DNA of 26,505 nucleotides. It comes from a virus. The notes under the pieces are model-generated. The model was given only the letters and a program-made list of their open reading frames with translations. It ran no database searches and was not told where the DNA came from. The first letter of the stretch is position 1. Every line of letters begins with the position of its first letter. The position numbers and the translations under genes are program-made. Shown here piece by piece: positions 15,179 to 21,115 of this stretch. The stretch is taken from the IMG/VR virus record IMGVR_UViG_3300017776_000151, positions 1-26,505 of that record. One strand, given 5' to 3'.

Positions 15179-15918
15179 AAAAATTAACACTTCTACTATT
15201 GTCACTATTAGCTTTGCCCTATGTTTGCAAAGCGGCTATCGTTACTTTTACAGGCGGGACGGCAAATTTAGAATCGGGTAGCACCATTATCACAACTACA
15301 ACTTCTAAAAATTATGGAGTCATTAGCTATCAAGAGCAGTCTGTTATTCTTGAATATGTTTCGCCCACCGAAGATTGGAGTTTTCAAACCGTAGGTGATT
15401 ATTATGAGGTAGGGAATGATGTTATTCATGGTCATTGGAATGCGATTTCTACTATAGAAATCTCACTTCAAAATAACACCCCTTTTGATTTGCAGTATTT
15501 TCAAATCACTTCGAATACTTCTGTTGGTGGGCAACCAGCTACAAATGAAGAAAATATCGGAATTCAAGGCCACTTAAATGGCTCCTCTGTTACGGAGATA
15601 TACGCTTTACCCAGCGTAGATTGGGGTGCAGCAAGCACTAGAGATGTTTTCCTACCCAGCTCTTTTAATAACGTCGATAAAGTAGTTATCTTCGATAGAG
15701 GTGTATCAGGTAATCACACTGGAAATTCAAGTTGTCCTGAGTGTGGTAATTCAGGTTTTTGTTTTGGGATGGATAACTTTGTTTTTGATGAGGCAGTTCC
15801 GCAAAATCTTGTACAAGGAAATGCGACCCCATTAACAGCTATACCAGAGGCTAGTGTAGCTTTACTTAGTGGATTAAGTATTCTACTACTCCTACAAAGG
15901 AGAAGGTTTTATAGGTAG
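15175..15918 (+). CDS. Secreted protein with PEP-CTERM-like sorting signal
   Basis: A 247-aa exported protein. The N-terminus is a typical signal peptide (MKKLTLLLLSLLALPYVCKA, cleavage likely after Ala20 or Ala21). The C-terminal 25 residues have the three parts of a PEP-CTERM signal: IPEAS (residues 223-227, Ala in place of the second Pro), a hydrophobic stretch (VALLSGLSILLLLQ) and RRRFYR. In bacteria such proteins are handled by an exosortase (EpsH/XrtA). The middle is beta-rich, with CPECGNSGFC (four clustered Cys/Gly residues) and GMDNFVFDEA, a kind of ending often seen before PEP-CTERM tails. It ends flush against the convergent operon (TAG at 15916-15918). Carriage by a phage is unusual. 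It could change the host surface or be an acquired host gene; I cannot tell which. Confidence 0.75.
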   Translation: MKKLTLLLLSLLALPYVCKAAIVTFTGGTANLESGSTIITTTTSKNYGVISYQEQSVILEYVSPTEDWSFQTVGDYYEVGNDVIHGHWNAISTIEISLQNNTPFDLQYFQITSNTSVGGQPATNEENIGIQGHLNGSSVTEIYALPSVDWGAASTRDVFLPSSFNNVDKVVIFDRGVSGNHTGNSSCPECGNSGFCFGMDNFVFDEAVPQNLVQGNATPLTAIPEASVALLSGLSILLLLQRRRFYR

Positions 15919-16170
15919 TTACTTGTTGTAAACTTCGCGCTCTAACTTCCTATAACGAGCATCTGAATGCCAAACTTCGTTAGTTTGAGGAGTGTAAACT
16001 CCTTCTTCAGTCTGAATCGGCTGACCCGCCTTGAGCTTCAAGGAAGACGGTTGATATATGTTTAAACTGGTTGTTTTCGGCACGGAGCTGCCCCCGCAAG
16101 AAGTCAGCGCGATCACTGGACTCATTGTCGCCAATAGCGCGTAGCTTTTCAATTTCTTCGATAAGTTCAT
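15919..16170 (-). CDS. Lipoprotein, candidate outer-membrane spanin (Rz1-like)
   Basis: The open frame extends to 16212, but the ATG at 16168-16170 gives a normal lipoprotein signal: MNLSKKLKSYALLATMSPVI followed by the lipobox ALTSCGG, with the lipidated Cys at about residue 25. The mature part is about 60 aa, polar and with several prolines, ending in a charged helix (YRKLEREVYNK). Small lipoproteins overlapping another gene in a different frame are the hallmark of Rz1-type o-spanins, which join an inner-membrane partner to disrupt the outer membrane. Here 164 nt overlap the gene at 16007-16267. The upstream start (16212) would put the signal peptide 14 residues in and is less likely. Its stop abuts the stop of the PEP-CTERM gene. 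Confidence 0.65.
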   Translation of the reverse strand: MNLSKKLKSYALLATMSPVIALTSCGGSSVPKTTSLNIYQPSSLKLKAGQPIQTEEGVYTPQTNEVWHSDARYRKLEREVYNK

Positions 16171-16267
16171 TTTTTCTTTTGTTGTGTTCTCTTGTAATCT
16201 GTGAGAATGCAAGTTTATTTTTTAGTTTTAAATATAACCTAAGACTCTCAATTAAACTTTTGATCAT
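16007..16267 (-). CDS. Charged helical protein overlapping the lipoprotein gene
   Basis: An 86-aa protein, mostly charged alpha helix: IKSLIESLRLYLKLKNKLAF, then REHNKRKNELIEEIEKLRAIG and DRADFLRGQLRAENNQFK. It sits upstream of and overlapping the Rz1-like lipoprotein gene, in the position an Rz (i-spanin) gene would have. It lacks an N-terminal membrane segment, so it is not a standard i-spanin; the membrane-anchored coiled-coil protein at 13863-14165 is a better candidate. It starts 12 nt after the preceding small gene's stop, and ends at TGA 16007-16009. Family not recognised. Both overlapping frames look real because each has a coherent protein character. Confidence 0.6.
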   Translation of the reverse strand: MIKSLIESLRLYLKLKNKLAFSQITREHNKRKNELIEEIEKLRAIGDNESSDRADFLRGQLRAENNQFKHISTVFLEAQGGSADSD

Positions 16268-16279
16268 TATTTTGTGTTA

Positions 16280-16423
16280 TCAAATTTTTTTACCAGTAAG
16301 TGTTTTTACTGATCCAGAGATTCGTTCGGCGCAATTTTTTGCATCTTCCAACTTTAAGTAGGAGTGATGATAATTATTTTTTTTATCATACACTCTGTAT
16401 TTTACTAATTCGGTTTCGTTCAT
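16280..16423 (-). CDS. 47-residue protein, unknown function
   Basis: ATG at 16421-16423 (minus strand) overlaps the TGA of the upstream gene by the ATGA arrangement (16420-16423), and the stop is at 16280-16282. The protein starts MNETELVKYRVYDKKNNYHH and ends SGSVKTLTGKKI, with one Cys. The coupled start and its tight fit between two operon genes support it. It fills what would otherwise be a 150-nt gap. No family is recognised. Confidence 0.55.
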   Translation of the reverse strand: MNETELVKYRVYDKKNNYHHSYLKLEDAKNCAERISGSVKTLTGKKI

Positions 16424-17112
16424 GGTTTAAAAAGTAAAGAGACTCTTCCAACAAAATCTTCATCATTAGAGATGAGAGTATTGATTACTACAGAATCCCT
16501 TAGAAATTCTACATCTTTTATGTCCAATAGGTATTTTTTCTTGTCAATTAAGACGGATGTTACGGTGGTATCTTTCTTAAATACAAACCCATTGTATTCT
16601 GCCGTTTTACCAACTAAGTGATTGGCTATTTCATTTGAAGCTACTACTTTTAATTGTCCTATCATTTTATCGGAGTTATACCAGAGGACGGTTTGGTCCT
16701 CATCACTTAATATTATAGCTCTTTTATCGTATTTATCAATCCATCTTTTGTAAATATCCGTTTTAAATGACCTCCTTATTTCTGATTTGAAATATTTTGG
16801 ACTGTTGATATGATCAAGAATTTCATGGAAACCTTTAATCATCTTGGTAAATTTTGACCCACCCATACCAAATAAGAATGCTACATGATTAAATCTTTCC
16901 TCCTCATTAATGAATACATAGCCAATTTTAGATTCTTCTGATGCTAGGTAGACATCACAACCCAATGAAAACATGTCAAAGTATTCTCTAATAAATCTTT
17001 TTTGCATATTATTAGACCCAACTTGCATTTTCCTATACGGCTTTGATTTCCTACAAAAAATATAAAAGTCCTCCCAAACCTCTTCTTTATCTTTAATTTG
17101 TGTAATTTTCAT
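16420..17112 (-). CDS. Unknown protein, weakly GNAT-like
   Basis: A 230-aa protein that heads the leftward operon. The N-terminal 130 residues show a pattern that could be a divergent GNAT fold: a helix VWEDFYIFCRKS, strand SKIGYVFINEEE and VAFLFGMGGSKFTKMIKGFHEI, which has the place of motif A with a Gly-rich turn, then YKRWIDKYDKRAII near where motif B would be. The C-terminal 100 residues (HLVGKTAEYNGFVFKKDTTV and on) form a separate beta-rich part that I do not recognise. GNAT-like proteins are known among phage virion and accessory proteins, but no catalytic residue is clear. The starting ATG is 41 bp from the divergent tail gene. It is coupled to the downstream 47-aa gene by ATGA. Confidence 0.5.
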   Translation of the reverse strand: MKITQIKDKEEVWEDFYIFCRKSKPYRKMQVGSNNMQKRFIREYFDMFSLGCDVYLASEESKIGYVFINEEERFNHVAFLFGMGGSKFTKMIKGFHEILDHINSPKYFKSEIRRSFKTDIYKRWIDKYDKRAIILSDEDQTVLWYNSDKMIGQLKVVASNEIANHLVGKTAEYNGFVFKKDTTVTSVLIDKKKYLLDIKDVEFLRDSVVINTLISNDEDFVGRVSLLFKP

Positions 17113-17153
17113 TTATCCCACATATAATAAGGAAAAGAAGTGTAATATCTAAT
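17113..17153. promoter_or_regulatory. Divergent promoter region before the tail-tip operon
   Basis: This 41-bp gap separates the leftward gene at 17112 from the tail gene at 17154. On the plus strand GTGTAAT (17140-17146) is 7 nt before the ATG, exactly as at the divergent region near 14200; a second GTGTAAT lies 40 nt upstream (17100-17106), inside the leftward gene. TATAAT at 17123-17128 is another possible plus-strand -10. On the minus strand TATTAT (17129-17124) lies 11 nt before the leftward ATG. No consensus -35 is seen. Confidence 0.45.
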
Positions 17154-19370
17154 ATGGCGGATGAAGGAAAAAATAAAGCGGCAAAAAGTCTATTAGATTT
17201 GCAGCCTACGGCTATTTTGGAGCTTTTTAAGGTATATCCTGATTATGAAAATGTTCCAGAGAAGTTCTTTACTCTTCATGGAGGATCTAACTTTTCCAAC
17301 AACATTATTTGGCAGGGGTTAGAATATATAGCTACTCCTATTGAAACAGAAGGTTTTGGTGTTTTCGCTGATGGAACCTTGCCAAGACCCAAGATTACAT
17401 TAGCTAACACCCACAAACTCATCAGTGTACTTCTAGATAAATTTGATGACTTTAAAAATGGAGCTGTTTTGAGAAAAAAGGTTTTCCTAAAACATTTAGA
17501 TGACGCTAACTTCGATGGTGGCAACCCTTTTAGCACAGCAGACCCAAATGCTGAAATTTCATCAGAAAAATATTTCTTTGGTCAAAAAAAGATCGAAAAC
17601 AATCATCTTGTTACTTTTGAGCTTAATTCCCCGCTTGATTTAGATAATTTTCAAGTCAACGAAAGGACTATTAGCGCTAAATACTGCCATTGGAAGTATA
17701 GAGGTTTTGGTTGCCGTTATTCTGGACCACCTGTAGAAAGAGACAGTGGCGATCCTTTTGAAGATGAGAATGAGGATACTGTCCAGCCAAATGCAACTGA
17801 TGAATTTGAGTCTGAGACTGAGGAGTATAGACCTAACAAGCAGTATGTTAAAAGAGATATTGTAAAAATAAATAATCCAAAAATTATTCTTGGAAGAAGT
17901 GATGATGGCACTCCAATATTTCACACCGCTTACTATGTTTGTGTCAAAGACCACGGCTCTGATAGCTCAACCGATGACTCGCATCACCCTGATATCGATG
18001 GGACTTATTGGCAAAAAGATGGATGCGCTAAACAATTAGTTTCCTGCCAAAAAAGATTCGCCAATGGAAGCTCCTTCTTTAAAAGATTTTATTATGGAGA
18101 TTTAGGAGGTTCGCACTTTAAAGTGCTACAAAATAAAGAGTTCAACCCACTATCTTTCATGACTAAAGATAGTACTTTAACTGATGTTTTAGGGTATACT
18201 AATAGTGATAATTTTACGCTATCAATAACTTTTGCAGGAGATTCTTTCAGGGATAGACATTATAATTATCATATGTCACTATTACTAAACAGTTTCCTCG
18301 TAAAGACCAACCAGTCGAACGTTCCCCCTGTAGACGAGACTCTTTTTGCGACAACCAAAGTCGATAGAGACTCAAGAAATATTATTGTGGGGTCTTATGG
18401 TCAGACATTTTCAGATGCAGCTATGGCTGCTAGAGAGAATTTAACAGGTTTTCATGTTTCTGTTCAACTTGAAGAGATAGACCTCGCGGGCCTCATGAAT
18501 GGTGGTGACACGCTACCGAATATTGAGGATACTGAAGCGCATTTAAATTTTACCAATAAAAATAATGATACACCTCCGCCGGGTTGGGTCTTGGCGATGG
18601 AAAACCAAGGTTATACTCTACCCCCCTCTATTCAAAAGTGTATGAGTAGAGCTGTGGTGAGCGATGGGTCTAGATTCCAGACTTTTATCATGAGGCCAGA
18701 TCCAGAAAATCCTAATAAATTTGAGCCTATTGTTAACCCTAATCTGGGTACGAATGGAGAGTTATTAGGGGTTAATTCAAGAGATAATGTAGACCCATCA
18801 CATTTCAGTAAAAATCAACCTACATCAGAAGCTGATTTCTTTAGTTTATTTGGAGATTCAACAACTATCGTATCTGATCAACCCGATGAGGATGAAGATC
18901 AGTTTGGCCCACAGAGCAGGATTTCTTCTTTTCAGGGTTCAATAGCTCAAGTAGTTATTTGGAATAGAAGATTAACAGATAATGAAATTATAGCATTTTC
19001 AGAGGTAAATGTAACATCAGATAAGGTTATAGGTCTCGATCCGGGGTTCACTAAAATCAAACGTGTTCCTTTAGCGTATAGTCAAATCAACAATCAAGAA
19101 GCCACAGAAAGTTTAACTAATGGACTTATAGCTTGGTATGATATGAAAACGGGTTTTTTAGATCCTAGCGAGACTGTGACTGGCATTTTAGATGAGCATA
19201 CAAACAATATTCATTTAACTGGATATGGAGGAAGTGATTTTGAAGTTAAAGAGATTCCTTACACACCAGCCAATATCAGCCCTTTGAAATTTAACGAAGA
19301 TTTAAACTATCACCTGCCTTTTGGGGGATTCCCCGGAACAGATGGTTACGATTACGGAGCAAAAAATTAA
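17154..19370 (+). CDS. Minor tail protein, lambda gpL-like, with sugar-binding-like extensions
   Basis: A 738-aa tail-tip protein. Lambda gpL carries a C-terminal Fe-S cluster bound by four cysteines in the pattern C-x-W/F-x-Y-R/G-G-x-x-C ... C-x-K/R-x-x-x-x-C-x-x-R-F. Here the same signature is YCHWKYRGFGCRYSG (Cys178, Cys187) and GCAKQLVSCQKRF (Cys291, Cys298). About 100 extra residues separate the pairs, including acidic linker and a segment (YVKRDIVKI ... YYVCVKDHG ... GTYWQKDG) like a chitin-binding CBM5/12 module. The C-terminal 440 residues add LamG/concanavalin-type features: FQGSIAQVVIWNRRLTDNEI (near 595-615) and LTNGLIAWYDMKTGF (near 652). It heads the tail-tip operon. Lambda gpL is about 230 aa, so this is a greatly extended version, probably reaching host glycans. 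Confidence 0.78.
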   Translation: MADEGKNKAAKSLLDLQPTAILELFKVYPDYENVPEKFFTLHGGSNFSNNIIWQGLEYIATPIETEGFGVFADGTLPRPKITLANTHKLISVLLDKFDDFKNGAVLRKKVFLKHLDDANFDGGNPFSTADPNAEISSEKYFFGQKKIENNHLVTFELNSPLDLDNFQVNERTISAKYCHWKYRGFGCRYSGPPVERDSGDPFEDENEDTVQPNATDEFESETEEYRPNKQYVKRDIVKINNPKIILGRSDDGTPIFHTAYYVCVKDHGSDSSTDDSHHPDIDGTYWQKDGCAKQLVSCQKRFANGSSFFKRFYYGDLGGSHFKVLQNKEFNPLSFMTKDSTLTDVLGYTNSDNFTLSITFAGDSFRDRHYNYHMSLLLNSFLVKTNQSNVPPVDETLFATTKVDRDSRNIIVGSYGQTFSDAAMAARENLTGFHVSVQLEEIDLAGLMNGGDTLPNIEDTEAHLNFTNKNNDTPPPGWVLAMENQGYTLPPSIQKCMSRAVVSDGSRFQTFIMRPDPENPNKFEPIVNPNLGTNGELLGVNSRDNVDPSHFSKNQPTSEADFFSLFGDSTTIVSDQPDEDEDQFGPQSRISSFQGSIAQVVIWNRRLTDNEIIAFSEVNVTSDKVIGLDPGFTKIKRVPLAYSQINNQEATESLTNGLIAWYDMKTGFLDPSETVTGILDEHTNNIHLTGYGGSDFEVKEIPYTPANISPLKFNEDLNYHLPFGGFPGTDGYDYGAKN

Positions 19371-19376
19371 AGAGTT

Positions 19377-19763
19377 ATGAATGAAAAAGAAGTTTTAAAG
19401 GAGATGATTAATATCTGTGAGTCTAATAATTTCATAGAAATCTGTGGTTTTATAGGTTATCAAAAAAATTCGAACGAATTTCTGATAGAGCAGCAGGAGA
19501 ACATTTCTGAAGACCCAGCTAAATTTTTTTTAATAAGTCCTGTAAATTATCTCTTATTTAAAGACAAAGTTGACAATTTGATTGTTTTCCATAGTCACCC
19601 TTCATCAAATGAGGAACCGTCAGAAATGGATATAAAAATTTCAGATAATTGCTGCGATCCATTTTTAATATATAGTTTAGTTAGTAAAAAAATTCACATT
19701 TATAATCCCAAAAACTCAATAATAGATGTAAGTATACTGGAAAGGTTGAAGGAAGCTATATGA
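19377..19763 (+). CDS. JAMM/MPN metallopeptidase, lambda gpK-like tail protein
   Basis: A 128-aa protein with an intact JAMM zinc-protease motif: Glu21 in the strand EICGFIG and H-x-H-x7-S-x-x-D as HSHPSSNEEPSEMD (His72, His74, Ser82, Asp85). In lambda-like phages the Mov34/MPN domain is the N-terminal half of tail-tip protein gpK, whose C-terminal half is an NlpC/P60 cell-wall hydrolase. Here only the MPN part is present, and no NlpC/P60 domain is seen nearby. It starts 6 nt after the gpL-like gene and overlaps the gpI-like gene by ATGA, keeping the lambda L-K-I-J order. It probably processes or helps assemble the tail tip. Confidence 0.87.
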   Translation: MNEKEVLKEMINICESNNFIEICGFIGYQKNSNEFLIEQQENISEDPAKFFLISPVNYLLFKDKVDNLIVFHSHPSSNEEPSEMDIKISDNCCDPFLIYSLVSKKIHIYNPKNSIIDVSILERLKEAI

Positions 19764-20353
19764 CTAAAATAAGATTACATGGGATATTGAAAGCTGAATA
19801 TGGCGATTGTTTTTATATGGACATTTCTCGACCTAGAGATGTTATCAAGGCTATTGACGCTAACAGGGATGGTTTTAGAAAAAGACTAATAGATTTACAA
19901 AAAGAAGGTATGTATTATGACATACTTGTTAATAAACAAAAAGTTGATAAACAAAATTTTTTACAAAATAAAAAACCAACCCAATTAGATATTGTCCCTT
20001 TAATTACTGGTCATGGACCTGTCGGGATGTTTATAGCTTCTGTAGTTATCTCAATCGCTATTGCTGTTGTTATGTACGCTTTAATGGACCCCGGAACTAT
20101 CGATGGAGGTTCTCAGGCGGTGGGTTCTGGTGGTGAGTCTTTGATATTCCAAGGTGGCGCGGCAAACGTATCTAATCAAGGAGATCCTTTACCCATAGGT
20201 TATGGCAGGTTGATGGTTGGGTCTAATGTGATTCAAAGCACAGTCAGATCTTTACCTCAAACGTTGAAGAGTATAGATTCAATGACGGCTGTTAAATACA
20301 ATGCTGATATTTCTGATGATACTTTTATAAGAGACTCATTTATAAATTCATAA
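19760..20353 (+). CDS. Tail assembly protein, lambda gpI-like
   Basis: A 197-aa protein with the gpI layout: an N-terminal ubiquitin-like part (TKIRLHGILKAEYGDCF ... QLDIVPLITG), a hydrophobic segment at about 91-111 (GMFIASVVISIAIAVVMYAL), then a Gly-rich stretch and DPLPIGYGRLMVGSNVIQST, which is the conserved gpI ending. gpI works with gpJ during tail-tip assembly and is not a major part of the virion in lambda. It has a clear Shine-Dalgarno AAGGA at 19749-19753, 6 nt before the ATG, one of the few in this window. Its stop TAA overlaps the following ATG by 1 nt at 20353. Confidence 0.87.
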   Translation: MTKIRLHGILKAEYGDCFYMDISRPRDVIKAIDANRDGFRKRLIDLQKEGMYYDILVNKQKVDKQNFLQNKKPTQLDIVPLITGHGPVGMFIASVVISIAIAVVMYALMDPGTIDGGSQAVGSGGESLIFQGGAANVSNQGDPLPIGYGRLMVGSNVIQSTVRSLPQTLKSIDSMTAVKYNADISDDTFIRDSFINS

Positions 20354-21114
20354 TGAAACATTTATTAAAGAAAATCAAAACTAGAGGAGCAGGTGGGGGA
20401 AAAGAAGCTAAAGTCACACCAGCTAATCTAACTCCGCACAAGATCGGAGATCATGAATTTGGTTCTTCATTTAGCATAGCCGAGACTATTGATTTGATTT
20501 CTGATGGGCCAATTGAGGGTTTGGTTGATTCAGAAGGTACTCTTCTCCCGCCTTCTGAGATTACAAGAGGTGTCTATTTAAATGATGTTGCTATTGCTGT
20601 TAAATCTGATCAAACGCCCCAAACTAATAATGAGTCAACAGTTTATAGAGTAGATATTACTGAGTTTCAAGAGGTTTATGGAACCCCACTAAATTCAAAA
20701 ACTAAACCGGGTTCTGTTGCTATATCATATGATAGAGGAGCTTTTCACTTAGATCAAACAGTAGGTTTAGGAGTATATCCTTGGCGGGAAGATGCTGGGC
20801 AGATTTGGAGAAATAAAAATGGTGAAAATGATTTAAATGGTACTCTAATCGAAAATAAATGGATTGAAACTAATTATGATGTAGATCGTTATATTAAAGG
20901 CTTTGAATTAATTAATGGAACAGAAGAGATAATAACCTCGCCTCAACAACCTTTGGCGAATGTGAAGGTGTATCCATTTGATAGTGCAAACTTACCTGAG
21001 TACACTTTATCTTATATTCAAACCAATAAAGCCACCATCAGTGGATCTACTCTGATTAATTTTATATCCATAGAACCTCCAGTCCCAAGTTCTTCCAACT
21101 ACGCCTCATACTAA
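20353..21114 (+). CDS. Tail tip protein gpJ, N-terminal part encoded separately
   Basis: A 253-aa protein matching the first part of lambda gpJ, the central tail-tip and host-attachment protein. The diagnostic stretch is AETIDLISDGPIEGLVDSEG (lambda: D-A-I-S-E-G-P-I-E-G) followed by RGVYLNDVAI, where gpJ has its first domain, and a glycine-rich basic N-terminus (KTRGAGGGKEAK). In lambda this region continues in one protein; here it ends at TAA 21112-21114, and the rest follows in a different frame with ATG 21116. The end region is Pro/Ser-rich (PPVPSSSNYASY), consistent with a natural linker. No slippery sequence was seen near the junction, so two separate proteins are more likely than frameshifting. 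Confidence 0.78.
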   Translation: MKHLLKKIKTRGAGGGKEAKVTPANLTPHKIGDHEFGSSFSIAETIDLISDGPIEGLVDSEGTLLPPSEITRGVYLNDVAIAVKSDQTPQTNNESTVYRVDITEFQEVYGTPLNSKTKPGSVAISYDRGAFHLDQTVGLGVYPWREDAGQIWRNKNGENDLNGTLIENKWIETNYDVDRYIKGFELINGTEEIITSPQQPLANVKVYPFDSANLPEYTLSYIQTNKATISGSTLINFISIEPPVPSSSNYASY

Positions 21115-21115
21115 A

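Noticed and set aside
16071-16361. Plus-strand open frame over the leftward lysis-like genes
   Set aside because: Translation is hydrophobic/Ser/Phe-rich in the manner of an antisense shadow, and both minus-strand frames below it are more coherent.
17640-17954. Minus-strand frames opposite the gpL-like gene
   Set aside because: They oppose the Fe-S cysteine region of the tail protein, which is strongly supported on the plus strand.
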